Source of the DNA: CAWUEX02 sp963921305 | GTDB lineage: Bacteria; Pseudomonadota; Alphaproteobacteria; Rhodospirillales; Rhodospirillaceae | Direction: 5' to 3' | DNA length: 64,000 nt | NCBI GenBank assembly: GCA_963921305.4 | Contig: CAWUEX030000002.1 | Location: 372,001 to 436,000 of the forward strand | Shown: piece after piece, positions 25,921-36,512 of the stretch | Position numbering within the stretch: the stretch's first letter is position 1 | How the letters are laid out: each line of letters begins with the position of its first letter | Translations under genes and position numbers: made by a program | Notes under the pieces: generated by a model | Seen by the model: the letters and a program-made list of their open reading frames with translations, nothing else | The model's database searches: none | What the model was told of the DNA's origin: nothing

Positions 25921-28280
25921 GGCGGCGGGGCAACAGCGCCAAGCGTGATCCCGGTCGCCTTGGAACTGACAGGGTCTTCAGGAGGCTCGGCCCGAGCCAG
26001 GGTGACCGGAATGTCCTTGCTGGCTGGCGTGCCTGAGCGTGGTCCATGGGCATACAGGGGCACCAGGACATTGGTTTCCGGGAAGTACGCCCCCAAACAC
26101 CCGGCAGGAATATCATAGGGCACCAATTTCATCTGCTTCAGTTCACGGCTGCGCCCATCTTCCGAGACGGTAGTGAGCGTAACCCAGTCGCCGTCCGCAA
26201 AGCCTTCTTCAGCCATGTCATCGGGATTCATGAACACCACGCGGCGGTGCCCTTTGACACCGCGATAGCGGTCATCCGGTCCATACACCGTGGTGTTGTA
26301 CTGATCATGCGAGCGGAAGGTCATCAGCGAAAACACCCGCGCCGCAGCGCGGTCCTGCGCGGCCTCACGGATGGTTTGATTCGGCAGGCCGTGAACGATG
26401 AAGTTTGCCTTGCCCGTCGCGGTTTTCCATTCCCGTTCTTTAGCCGAGTTGCCCAGCCAAAACCCGCCTTCGCGCAAAATCTTTTCGTTGTAGTTTTCGA
26501 AATCCGTGAACACCTGCTCGATCTTGTCGCGGATGAGGGTGTAATCATCGCGGAAACCTTCCCAAGGAATGCGCGACTCAGGCAACACCGCGCGGGCGAT
26601 CCCAGAGATGATCCAGGGCTCGGAGCGCAGGTGCTCAGACGCCGGGCGATTAAACCCCGCAGAAGCATGCACCATCGACATGGAGTCCTCGACGGTTACG
26701 GCCTGGCGGCCCGATTTCTGCTCGTCGATCTCCGTGCGTCCAAGCGCCGGCAAGATGAGCGCCTGCTTGCCGTGGATGACATGGCTGCGGTTGAGCTTGG
26801 TGGACACATGGACCGTGAGGTCAAGGTTGCGCAGCGCCGCATAGGTGAGATCAGAGTCTGGACACGCAGCGGCGAAGTTGCCACCCATGGCGAGCAACGC
26901 CTTCGCCTTGCCCGAGGCCATCGCTTCAAGCGCTTCGATGGTGTTGACGCCGTTCGCGCGGGGCGGCTCGAATTCGAACACACGCTTGAGGCTATCCAGG
27001 AACTCTGTCGCCGGCAGCTCCGTGATCCCCATGGTACGGTCGCCCTGGACGTTGGAGTGCCCGCGAACAGGACAGGGCCCGGCCCCTTGGCGCCCAATAT
27101 TGCCGCGCAGCAGCAGTAGGTTCGTGATCGCCTGGATGGTCTCAACGCCGCGCATGTGTTGGGTGAGCCCCATTGCCCAGGTGCAGATGACCGCATCCGC
27201 CGCCATGTAAATCTCGGCTGCCTGCTCGATCTCGGACTGGGACAAACCAGACTGGGCGATGATGCGGTTCCAGCTTTCCGCTTTGACATCGGCGATGAGG
27301 CCGTTGATGCCGTGGGTGTGGGTTTCGACGAAGGCCCAGTCGATCACGCCCGCTTTCCCAGCAGCGCGGTCCGCCTCGTCGGCCGCGACGATGACCTTCA
27401 TCATGCCTTTGAGCAACGCAAGGTCACCACCGACTTGTGGCTGAAGGTACAGATGGGTCAGCTCTGTCCCGCCCCCACCCAGCATGTCGCGCGGGCTTTT
27501 CGGGTTGGCGAATTTCTCGAGCCCCCTCTCCCGCAGCGGATTGACGGTGACGATTTTGGCGCCCCGCTCGGCGGCCTTCTGAAGATCGCCCAGCATGCGC
27601 GGATGATTGGTGCCCGGGTTCTGGCCGAAAATGAAAATGGCGTCGGCATGCTCCATATCCTCCAGCAGGACCGCCCCTTTGCCGATGCCGATGGTCTCCT
27701 TGAGGGCAACGCCGGACGCCTCGTGGCACATGTTGGAACAGTCGGGCAGATTGTTGGTGCCGAACGCGCGTACAAAGAGTTGCCACAGGAAGGCCGCCTC
27801 GTTGGACGTGCGCCCTGACGTATAGAAAATCGCCTGATTGGGATCGGTGAGGCCACCCAACACATCAGCGATAAGAGCAAAAACATCGTCCCAAGACACT
27901 GGCACATACCGGTCGCTGGTAGAATCGTATCGCATGGGATGGGTCAGCCGCCCCTGCCGCTCGAGGAAGTAGCCGTCCTGTTCCGCCAGCCAGGACACGG
28001 GGTGCACAGCAAAGAAATCGGGCGTGCAGCGATGGGACGTCGCTTCCCAAGACACCGCCTTAACGCCGTTCTCACAGAATTCGAAGGACGATGCATGACG
28101 CGGATCGCCCCAGGCGCAGCCCGGGCAATCAAAACCATCAGGCTGGTTGACCTGCGTCAGCGCACGGACCTGGGTTATGGGATTGCCGGACTTCAGCAGC
28201 GCCTTCGCACTTGATGCGAGGGCGCCCCATCCGCCCGCAGGTCCGGAAAAACGGCCAGGAGCCTTAGGTTTATCCGTCAT
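25917..28280 (-). CDS. FdhF/YdeP-family molybdopterin oxidoreductase
   Basis: 787 aa cytosolic enzyme of the DMSO-reductase superfamily. N-terminal Cys cluster DCPGCAWGDP with C52, C55 and C69, as in YdeP-like proteins. The segment DCSNMCHEASG places Cys185-His186 where E. coli formate dehydrogenase H has its selenocysteine-His pair, so a Cys-ligated molybdenum is likely. Molybdopterin motifs include FIFGQNPGTNHPRM and the C-terminal RVFSLMTFRSHDQYNTTVYG. Formate oxidation is plausible given adhC/fghA in the same region, but the YdeP family's substrate is unsettled. No fdhD gene nearby. Stop overlaps the HTH gene start. Confidence 0.9.
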   Translation of the reverse strand: MTDKPKAPGRFSGPAGGWGALASSAKALLKSGNPITQVRALTQVNQPDGFDCPGCAWGDPRHASSFEFCENGVKAVSWEATSHRCTPDFFAVHPVSWLAEQDGYFLERQGRLTHPMRYDSTSDRYVPVSWDDVFALIADVLGGLTDPNQAIFYTSGRTSNEAAFLWQLFVRAFGTNNLPDCSNMCHEASGVALKETIGIGKGAVLLEDMEHADAIFIFGQNPGTNHPRMLGDLQKAAERGAKIVTVNPLRERGLEKFANPKSPRDMLGGGGTELTHLYLQPQVGGDLALLKGMMKVIVAADEADRAAGKAGVIDWAFVETHTHGINGLIADVKAESWNRIIAQSGLSQSEIEQAAEIYMAADAVICTWAMGLTQHMRGVETIQAITNLLLLRGNIGRQGAGPCPVRGHSNVQGDRTMGITELPATEFLDSLKRVFEFEPPRANGVNTIEALEAMASGKAKALLAMGGNFAAACPDSDLTYAALRNLDLTVHVSTKLNRSHVIHGKQALILPALGRTEIDEQKSGRQAVTVEDSMSMVHASAGFNRPASEHLRSEPWIISGIARAVLPESRIPWEGFRDDYTLIRDKIEQVFTDFENYNEKILREGGFWLGNSAKEREWKTATGKANFIVHGLPNQTIREAAQDRAAARVFSLMTFRSHDQYNTTVYGPDDRYRGVKGHRRVVFMNPDDMAEEGFADGDWVTLTTVSEDGRSRELKQMKLVPYDIPAGCLGAYFPETNVLVPLYAHGPRSGTPASKDIPVTLARAEPPEDPVSSKATGITLGAVAPPP

Positions 28281-28362
28281 CTCAGTATCTTACGCCGTAT
28301 CACGCGGCGCCCCCTAGGGAGTAAAACAGAAAACTCATGGCGATTTACAATTTATCTATGGC

Positions 28363-29067
28363 CTATTGTTCAATTGCCATAACTTCCTGCAGGACGCTGT
28401 TCAGATACTGCGGGCGCTCCAGTGGAACATAATGTCCACAGTCCGGGACGACTATAAGACGCCCCTGTGGTGCAGCCTCAGCCTGCCGTGTGCTTCCCTC
28501 CAATCCAGGCGCTATGTCCTCCGCGCCAGTTATAACAATCACAGGAAAACGGAACCTTGATAGATATTGATCACGTGCCTGCCGTGTATGAAAGGCTGTG
28601 ACGCCTCGCGCTATATCCTCTGCTGATTGCCGAATCGCAATTGACTTGGCATGAGATACAATACTGTTGTCGCTCGATTCTGAAAAAAGCGGTTGCCAAT
28701 ACTGGGACCATGCTTCTTCCATTCCTTGCTCTTGCAGGCACCTTAGCGCTGAGGCATGCAGGTCCGGGTCCGGACTGTGACCCACTTTGGTGCCGATGAT
28801 AACGAGAGCAGCAACGCGTTCAGGAGCAGCAATTGCAAGCTCGACCGCGCATGATCCACCCACTGAGCAACCGACGACAATCAGACGATCACCTGTTGTC
28901 AGTTTTAAGGCTTCCGTTGCCCATTCTTCGATATTGGTGCCTAAATGATAAAGAGTTGGCGCATAAGTTGCTGTGCCGGGGAGGAGTTCCCGAAGTTGGT
29001 CCCACATAGACCCATCTAGCGGTAGAGCGTGTAAGAAAAGTAGTTCCAGTTTATCCAAGGCAATCAT
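28363..29067 (-). CDS. Alpha/beta hydrolase
   Basis: 234 aa. Catalytic triad visible: nucleophile in VVGCSVGGS, acid in VITGAEDIAPG, His in VPDCGHYVPLERP; oxyanion region LFLHALPLDGSMW. The layout is like 3-oxoadipate enol-lactonase and related esterases, without a firm substrate. Base composition is visibly more AT-rich than neighbours (for example around 28560-28660), which hints at a different origin. It lies 76 nt after the cytochrome gene on the same strand. Confidence 0.88.
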   Translation of the reverse strand: MIALDKLELLFLHALPLDGSMWDQLRELLPGTATYAPTLYHLGTNIEEWATEALKLTTGDRLIVVGCSVGGSCAVELAIAAPERVAALVIIGTKVGHSPDPDLHASALRCLQEQGMEEAWSQYWQPLFSESSDNSIVSHAKSIAIRQSAEDIARGVTAFHTRQARDQYLSRFRFPVIVITGAEDIAPGLEGSTRQAEAAPQGRLIVVPDCGHYVPLERPQYLNSVLQEVMAIEQ

Positions 29068-29143
29068 TTAAGTAGCTGCCACTTCTTGCCTGATTGGACA
29101 TGTTCGAACCTTAAATGAAGCCCCAACGCATTGAACAGAATAT

Positions 29144-29950
29144 TCAGTTCGGGCGGCCGGGCAAAATTCCACCATACAGCGTGACGTTGGCAGCTGGTTC
29201 CGACTGCCACAGCTCCTCGGCAAACCGGGGAATCGCCATCGCGGCGACAGGAAAACACTGAACCATGTACGGCGGCTCGAGAGGAAGGCCCGTGAGCGCA
29301 TAGCAGAACATGTCGCGCTCGGTGATGTGCCAGAACCCGAACACGCCGTCCTTGTCAGACGTCACCGAACCATCCGTGTTGTAGTAGACGTTGAAAATGA
29401 TCTCTTCCTCGCCTTCGACCCAGCGATAGCGCGTGGTGTTGGACATCAGATGATTCCAGAAGCTGGGAAAGCGCTCTGCGGGTGGCTTTGCCCGTTCCTC
29501 AGCCGAGACGGTTTCAATCTCCGGACGCTCCCAATCGGCAGCCCCGGTTTCGACCATCATGAAGGAGATCATGTTGGTGATATCGTCTTGCGGCACCGCC
29601 TCCGGGATGAGCATGGCATTGCCGGGCAAGTAGCCTTCGGGATCCGCCAGCCAGTCCGCCAATCGATCCGGCGTCCACTCAAAACCCGCATCTGCGAGCA
29701 CATCGGAGTAGGAGAACTCGGGGTCCGCCCCAGCCTGCCGGCCAAACATGGCAAATAGGTTTGGCCCCTGCAGCGCCAATGCGCCCTCCGCCAGCGTGTG
29801 GCAGGCACTGCAGCGCTGGAGAAACGCAATGCGGCCCGCGCGGTAGTCAGCCGCCGCCAGTTCGTCACGAGTCAAGTTTGTCTGGGACACCGCTGGCGAT
29901 ACAAGCGTCAAAGCTGCGGAAACACCCAGCACAAGTGTACGCAAAATCAT
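29144..29950 (-). CDS. Periplasmic cytochrome c family protein with C-terminal extension
   Basis: 268 aa with a signal peptide ending PAVSQ. One heme site CSACH (residues about 47-51) and a likely axial Met in YLPGNAMLIPEAV show a class I cytochrome c domain over residues 25-140. The C-terminal 130 residues (from about SFWNHLMSNTTRYRWVEGEE) are not part of the cytochrome fold; they contain two Cys and I do not recognise them. Would act as electron carrier or as a sensor/catalytic fusion. It follows the two MFS genes on the same strand. Confidence 0.82.
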   Translation of the reverse strand: MILRTLVLGVSAALTLVSPAVSQTNLTRDELAAADYRAGRIAFLQRCSACHTLAEGALALQGPNLFAMFGRQAGADPEFSYSDVLADAGFEWTPDRLADWLADPEGYLPGNAMLIPEAVPQDDITNMISFMMVETGAADWERPEIETVSAEERAKPPAERFPSFWNHLMSNTTRYRWVEGEEEIIFNVYYNTDGSVTSDKDGVFGFWHITERDMFCYALTGLPLEPPYMVQCFPVAAMAIPRFAEELWQSEPAANVTLYGGILPGRPN

Positions 29951-30029
29951 GGCGGCTCCCCTAATGTGAGTGAGCCGCCATTAAAGCCGGAGGGTGCCAG
30001 CCACCCCACCGGCGGATTCGGATTGACCG

Positions 30030-31352
30030 CTACTCGGCGGCTGCGGGCTGTGGCTCCCGTTGCGAGACAATGCGCTTGACCGCCAACACACTGATAATCG
30101 CCACCACAGCCATGCCGAGCATCATATCGATGGCTGGGATGTAACTGCCCGCCGCCACACGTATGGTGCCGATCGCCCAAATCCCTGCGGCTGCAGAGAT
30201 CGTGTCGGCGGCGACAAAGGTGCCGAGGATACGTCCGTAGGTGGGGCCGGTGAACAACTCGGCCACCATCAATTGGACCATGGTGAACGCCCCGGAGAAG
30301 CCGATGCCATAAACGACAGCATAGACGTAGATCATGGTGATGCCCGCGCCGTCCGCGAAGCGCAGGATCACGAGACCGGCAGCGAGATTGAGAATCGCCA
30401 GCAGCATGATGTTGGCTTTGGAGAAATGGTCACTCAACCAGCCGAAAATGAACTTGCCGATGATGGAGCACCAGAAAAACAGACTGAAGGTCAGCGCCAA
30501 GTCGCCGCCGCTCAATCCCTGCTCACGGAAGTAAATCGCCTGGTGCTGCACCACGCCGGAGATACAGAACCACAGGATGCTTGTGGCAATCTGAAGGAAC
30601 CAGAAAATCGGCATGCGCACAGCTTCTGCCAAAGATGCGCCGCCCGCATAACCGAGCTTTTTTGTCTCAGAACTCTCCGACTCGGCCTCGGACAGTCCGT
30701 CGGGCGTCATCCCCATTTCTTCCGGCTTCGCCCGTAGCGGCCAAATCACCGGCAAGAACATGCCGACAAACCCTATCGCGGCCAGGATTAAAATCGCGCG
30801 TTGCCAGTCGCCGATCTCGAGTGAGCCTTTAATGATCAGCGGCAGAACAGCACCACCGAAACTTGAGGCCATCAGAAGAATGCCAACGGCACGACCACGA
30901 TACTTTGTGAACCAGCGGCTGGTCGTCAGCATGGACGGGATGAGGCCACACATGGACAAACCGAACGCAAGCAAGAGATAGAATGTTGTGAAGTAGAACA
31001 GAGTATCCAAGTTGAATACGACACCTGAACCGAACATCGAGAGATCAATGGCAAGAAGTGGCAAACTGCCCATAAAAACAAAGCACACCAGACCGGCGAC
31101 CATGATCAGTGCGCCCGTCCCCATAATGGGGCGCGGCGCATAGCGGTCGAGCAAAAAGCCAACCGCCAAGTTGAATATGGATGCGAACAGGAATTTGATC
31201 GCGGCCGGACGTGTGACCTGTTCCTGATTCCAACCGAACTCATCCATCAGGGAGGGATAAAGCAGGGGAAGCGTGAAGTTGGAAATGCCGTTCGACACGG
31301 CGTACATCGTGAAGAGCCCGCCGAGCACCCACCAGCCATAGAAAACACGCAT
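30030..31352 (-). CDS. MFS transporter (copy 2 of a tandem pair)
   Basis: 440 aa with twelve predicted transmembrane helices. Opens FYGWWVLGGLFTMYAVSNGI and has the first-half loop motif as FLLDRYAPRPIMGTG. Closest in appearance to oxalate/formate-type and monocarboxylate MFS carriers. The upstream gene (31367-32629) is a clear paralogue: both have LPLLYPSL, EFGW/DFGW and YGIGFSGAFTM in the same places, with 14 nt between the genes. A heteromeric or two-substrate system is possible. Given adhC and fghA upstream, formate or a methylated precursor are candidate substrates (inference). Confidence 0.88.
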   Translation of the reverse strand: MRVFYGWWVLGGLFTMYAVSNGISNFTLPLLYPSLMDEFGWNQEQVTRPAAIKFLFASIFNLAVGFLLDRYAPRPIMGTGALIMVAGLVCFVFMGSLPLLAIDLSMFGSGVVFNLDTLFYFTTFYLLLAFGLSMCGLIPSMLTTSRWFTKYRGRAVGILLMASSFGGAVLPLIIKGSLEIGDWQRAILILAAIGFVGMFLPVIWPLRAKPEEMGMTPDGLSEAESESSETKKLGYAGGASLAEAVRMPIFWFLQIATSILWFCISGVVQHQAIYFREQGLSGGDLALTFSLFFWCSIIGKFIFGWLSDHFSKANIMLLAILNLAAGLVILRFADGAGITMIYVYAVVYGIGFSGAFTMVQLMVAELFTGPTYGRILGTFVAADTISAAAGIWAIGTIRVAAGSYIPAIDMMLGMAVVAIISVLAVKRIVSQREPQPAAAE

Positions 31353-31366
31353 TACCGTTGCCCCTT

Positions 31367-32629
31367 TTACTCGGCCGTTGCCGGGCGGGTCGACGCCGCA
31401 CGCACAGCCAGAACTTTAATCAACACCACACACACGAACGCCGCGACACACAAACCGATCATCAAGTAGATCGCGGGCAAATAGCTATCCCCCGCGCCCC
31501 TCATGGACGCCAAGATTCGAATGCCCAGCGCCCCAGCCAGAGTGTCGATAAACACATAGATACCAAGGATAGACCCGTACGTCGGACCGGCAAACAGCTC
31601 GGCGATCATCAGCTGAATCATAGTGAAAGCACCAGAAAAACCGATGCCATAGACCACTGCGTAAGCCCTCAGGGAGAAGGTGCTATCCCCTTGAATCATA
31701 GAGAAAAGTACCAGGCCAACCGTCAGATTTACGGTCGCCAGCAGCATGATGTTGGTCTTATCGAAGAGGTCACTGAGCCAGCCGAACAAAAACTTTCCGG
31801 CCACCGATGAGAGGAAGAACCAGACCAGCGCATTGCTGAAGTCCGATAGTGGAATGCCGATATCGCGCACCAGGTAGATGGATTGGTGCTGGACGACCCC
31901 GGTGATGCAGAACCACATCACGCCGGTCGAAAAGGCGAGCAAATAAAAGACCGGGGATTTCATGGCCTCGCGCACGGAGATGCCGCTCAGCAATCCGTGA
32001 ACGTCTTTGGCGGTCGCGGCCTCTTCGAACACCCGCCCGTCGGGCACGGAGCCGACCTCACCCGGGTCGTTCCGGATAACGAAAACACATGTCAGCACCA
32101 TCATCACAAAGCCAAGGCCCGCAATGACCAACAGCGCGGAGCGCCATCCGTCCGCCTCGACAATCGGCGTGACAATTTGAGGAAAAAGCGCGCCCCCTAA
32201 ACTGGAAGACATGAGCAGGATACCAACTGCGATGCCGCGGTACTTTGCGAACCAGCGGCTGGCGACGACCATACTGGGAAGAATGCCATTGAGGGAAAGG
32301 GCCACCGAAATGCCGACGAACAAGGCCTTCATCTGCAGAAGCGAGGTCATGTAACTGAGCGCAATGATCACGCAGACATAGATGCACGACCCGGCAATCA
32401 TCAGGTGCCGCGGTTTAAACCTGTCGACGAGAAACCCGACAAAAAGGGAAAAGACCGCGGTGGCAAAAAAGGAATAGAACGCCGGCTCCGTGACCTCACT
32501 TTCGGTCCAGCCAAAGTCTTCGATCAGAGATGGATAGAGGAGCGGTAGGGCAGAGAGCAATATGCCGTTGGACGCCGCATAAGCGACGCATAAACCAAAT
32601 AAAACGAACCAAGGAAAGATGCGGCTCAT
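31367..32629 (-). CDS. MFS transporter (copy 1 of a tandem pair)
   Basis: 420 aa, twelve transmembrane helices, paralogue of the next gene downstream. Shared landmarks include LPLLYPSLIEDFGW, the loop VGFLVDRFKPRHLM, VVASRWFAKYRGIAVGILLM and AYAVVYGIGFSGAFTMIQLM. The pair probably arose by duplication in place. Located 70 nt after fghA on the same strand, so likely part of the adhC-fghA transcription unit. Substrate not determinable from sequence. Confidence 0.88.
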   Translation of the reverse strand: MSRIFPWFVLFGLCVAYAASNGILLSALPLLYPSLIEDFGWTESEVTEPAFYSFFATAVFSLFVGFLVDRFKPRHLMIAGSCIYVCVIIALSYMTSLLQMKALFVGISVALSLNGILPSMVVASRWFAKYRGIAVGILLMSSSLGGALFPQIVTPIVEADGWRSALLVIAGLGFVMMVLTCVFVIRNDPGEVGSVPDGRVFEEAATAKDVHGLLSGISVREAMKSPVFYLLAFSTGVMWFCITGVVQHQSIYLVRDIGIPLSDFSNALVWFFLSSVAGKFLFGWLSDLFDKTNIMLLATVNLTVGLVLFSMIQGDSTFSLRAYAVVYGIGFSGAFTMIQLMIAELFAGPTYGSILGIYVFIDTLAGALGIRILASMRGAGDSYLPAIYLMIGLCVAAFVCVVLIKVLAVRAASTRPATAE

Positions 32630-32699
32630 AATTCAGGTATCCCCCTTAGCTCTGCGTTTAGCGCAAGCAGAGCAGCAAAACGCGCAAGACGCAGCGACT

Positions 32700-33557
32700 T
32701 TATCTTAGAACCGCCGCATGATGACGAACGTGGTCTTCCATAAAGGTCGAGATGAAATAGTAGCCGTGGTCGTAGCCGGCATGGCTGCGTAACGTCAGTT
32801 GCATCCCAACCTTGGCACAGGCCTCTTCAAGCAAATGAGGATGCAATTGCTCCTCGAGAAACTGATCCCCCATGCCCTGATCGACGAGAAGCGGCGGGCG
32901 GCCGTGCGCATCCTCTTTTGACAATCCAAGGATGATCCGCCGGGCGTCATAGGCCTCCCAAGTTTCCTGATGATCACCGAGGTAACGCGGCAAAGCCTTT
33001 TCGCCCCACGGACAATCCATCGGCGCGCAGATTGGAGCGAAGGCGGAAATGCTGGCGTAGATATCCGGATTCTTAAGACCGATTGTCAGCGCGCCATGGC
33101 CGCCCATGGAGTGTCCAAAAATGCCCTGCCGCTCTGCCCGGGCTGGGAATTCGGCTTGGATCAACGCCCGCAGTTCCTGGGTGATGTAGGAATACATGCG
33201 GTAGTGGGTGTCATAGGGCGCATTGGTGGCATCCAGATAAAAGCCAGCGCCATGGCCGAAATCCCAACTGCCATCGGGGTCACCCGGAACATCGTCTCCC
33301 CGCGGCGAGGTGTCCGGCGCGACCAGCATGACGCCCAGCTCTGCCGCAACGCGCTGCGCCCCGCCCTTGATCATGAACGTTTCTTCGGTGCAGGTGAGCC
33401 CGGCAAGATAGGTGAGCACCGGCACCGGACCGTCTTTGGCCTGCGGCGGCACGAAGACCGCAAACCGCATGTCACATTTGGTTTCCTGTGCGGCGTGCCG
33501 GTAAAACCCGACTTTGCCGCCAAAACATTCGTGCTCGGATAGCTTGTCCAACGTCAT
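32700..33557 (-). CDS. fghA: S-formylglutathione hydrolase
   Basis: 285 aa, normal length for the esterase D family. Hydrolyses S-formylglutathione to formate and glutathione, the second step of glutathione-dependent formaldehyde removal. The nucleophile elbow is GHSMGGHGAL and the catalytic His lies in SHAGYDHGYYFI; the conserved FLAGLTCTEE-type segment is present as YLAGLTCTEETF. It shares the strand with adhC, from which it is separated by an unrelated lipoprotein gene (18 nt away). Confidence 0.95.
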   Translation of the reverse strand: MTLDKLSEHECFGGKVGFYRHAAQETKCDMRFAVFVPPQAKDGPVPVLTYLAGLTCTEETFMIKGGAQRVAAELGVMLVAPDTSPRGDDVPGDPDGSWDFGHGAGFYLDATNAPYDTHYRMYSYITQELRALIQAEFPARAERQGIFGHSMGGHGALTIGLKNPDIYASISAFAPICAPMDCPWGEKALPRYLGDHQETWEAYDARRIILGLSKEDAHGRPPLLVDQGMGDQFLEEQLHPHLLEEACAKVGMQLTLRSHAGYDHGYYFISTFMEDHVRHHAAVLR

Positions 33558-33575
33558 ACCGGGCTCTCCTCAGCC

Positions 33576-35063
33576 TCACTCAAGGCTATCCAATAACGGG
33601 CGCAGATTTCTGCATGTAGGTGATGGCCCGTTACATGTACCGTCCTCCATAAAATAGACGGTGGAGTGAGTTTGGCCAATCTTGGGCTCCGCGATGCCTT
33701 CAGGAATAATTATCGATACCGAGTTCCCGCCGAACAGATCTTTGGGCAGCGTGAATGTCTTCAACGCAACGTAAGTCGACCCGACCATCATATAATGCTC
33801 GACGGTCGATCCTGGCTGAAGTGACTGATAAGGTGCGCTCGCCTTGGTAACCCATGCTTGTATGTCAGCAGTGGTTGCGCGCCGCAACGCTCCTTCCCGT
33901 ACCAACTGCTCAATTCCCGCCTTACCCGACAATAACGAAACCGGTTTCATCGCCCGGCTCGCGACGACATCCTGAATTCTAACATCCTGGGCAAGCCAAT
34001 CTGCGCCAACCTGAACCCCAGCTTTTACACCGACGACAAATCTCTCTCCCGTGTAGTTTCCCTGAAACCGATCGATCTCCTTCCCCAGTACAGTTCCAAG
34101 CCGCTCGTTTAGCGCCAAAAGCTCCGGCCCTCCCTTGTATGCGTACATTGGCTTTCCGCAGTTTGACTCCCCCCCATCTTCGTAAGTGGAGAAATAGACC
34201 GGAATATCTGAATCAAGGTTTGCGACGGCTTGTGGATGATACCCCATCACCAACACACCTCTGACCACTCCAGGCGCGCGCATGGAAATATTCCAAAGAA
34301 CTGGATCGTAGGCAGTGAGAACAAGAAACGTATCTTGGGCGCCAGCCGGAACGAAAATATCAACCATGTTGGTCGCATGGCTCTCGTCTTCAAACTCCAG
34401 CGGACTTTGACGATTGCCCTCATAGACACCAACAACTGCCAGGTGAGTAGAGCTATCGAGTTTGGGGATCGGGCAGCGGGACAAATTTTCGGCCTCGGCC
34501 TGCCCCCGGCGTCCAGGGCGATTGTTCCTCAGTTGGCGGAGAGCTTCCGCCTGGTCAGCTCTTTGTTGCCGCTGCAATTGGCGGGCGTTGTCTCGTGAAG
34601 AGTCAATTTCTTCTCTGAACTGAGAAAGCCGGGTCTGGGTCAGCGCATGGATCGCGGATATCGTTAGCGCGTTCACATCCTCCCCAACCTTTCGATAGAG
34701 GCTTCTCACTTTGATCTGTTCGTCAGTCGAGATCACACCGTCTGCGAACACGAGCACGAGGTCGCTGCCACCACTGCCAAGCTCAATCGCATCAAGTGCG
34801 CGCTCGATTTCAGCTAGACGCAAGAGCCTCTCGTCATCCAGCGGCCTGTTGTCTTTCAGGAAGGCAAGCATCGATAGATCGGTCGCTAATTGATTGAACG
34901 TTGTGATGCTCTCGTTAGATGCAACTTCTGACAAACTGCGGGAGAATGACTCATGATCTTCGGATTGAATCGTCAGTTCGGAGTTCAAAAATCGCAAGTT
35001 CAATTGGTCACAGGATGCGAGAAAAAGGGGGAGGGTCACCAAAACGATGTGTCTAGCATTCAT
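33576..35063 (-). CDS. Large lipoprotein of unknown function between adhC and fghA
   Basis: 495 aa from the ATG at 35063. A short lipoprotein signal ends LPLFLASC. Residues about 20-190 are helical and charged, including a Gln/Arg-rich stretch (RQLQRQQRADQAEALRQLRN). From about 195 a beta-rich domain begins (HLAVVGVYEGNRQ, then FLVLTAYDPVLWNISM and GVLVMGYHPQAV), resembling a motif I have seen in uncharacterised secreted proteins. Near the C-terminus are GGNSVSIIIPEG and a Cys pair (DGTCNGPSPTC). Codon use looks less GC-biased than in adhC and fghA, so it may be an insertion in their operon. Function unknown. Confidence 0.75.
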   Translation of the reverse strand: MNARHIVLVTLPLFLASCDQLNLRFLNSELTIQSEDHESFSRSLSEVASNESITTFNQLATDLSMLAFLKDNRPLDDERLLRLAEIERALDAIELGSGGSDLVLVFADGVISTDEQIKVRSLYRKVGEDVNALTISAIHALTQTRLSQFREEIDSSRDNARQLQRQQRADQAEALRQLRNNRPGRRGQAEAENLSRCPIPKLDSSTHLAVVGVYEGNRQSPLEFEDESHATNMVDIFVPAGAQDTFLVLTAYDPVLWNISMRAPGVVRGVLVMGYHPQAVANLDSDIPVYFSTYEDGGESNCGKPMYAYKGGPELLALNERLGTVLGKEIDRFQGNYTGERFVVGVKAGVQVGADWLAQDVRIQDVVASRAMKPVSLLSGKAGIEQLVREGALRRATTADIQAWVTKASAPYQSLQPGSTVEHYMMVGSTYVALKTFTLPKDLFGGNSVSIIIPEGIAEPKIGQTHSTVYFMEDGTCNGPSPTCRNLRPLLDSLE

Positions 35064-35222
35064 GACTAGCCAACCTCTCAAATTCCCGGGCGTACCGGCA
35101 CGCGCCATAATTTAGACCTTTGAACGGCATAGCAGGACCATGCGCGGCCAAGCCTAAACTGGCGCCGAGCCCGTTTAGCATCGCAGAGATGTTTGAAAAA
35201 CAGAACTACTTATCGGCTAGAT

Positions 35223-36332
<1,110 letters not shown>

Positions 36333-36512
36333 TTATTCATCCCCTGGTTTCATGAGCCCCTGCAGGGCTCTACGCCCCGTTTCCCGCGCATCTTGCACAG
36401 GCCTGTCGGCGATTTCCAGCCTCCTGACAACCTTGTCTCAGCCCTACCAATAGGCGGATGAGCAAGGTAAATTGAGAGCCATAAAGAGACGGCAATTGGG
36501 ACGTTACAGGGC

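Noticed and set aside
26046..27818. Long plus-strand frames opposite the molybdoenzyme gene
   Set aside because: No recognisable domain or ribosome site, and opposite a confirmed gene.
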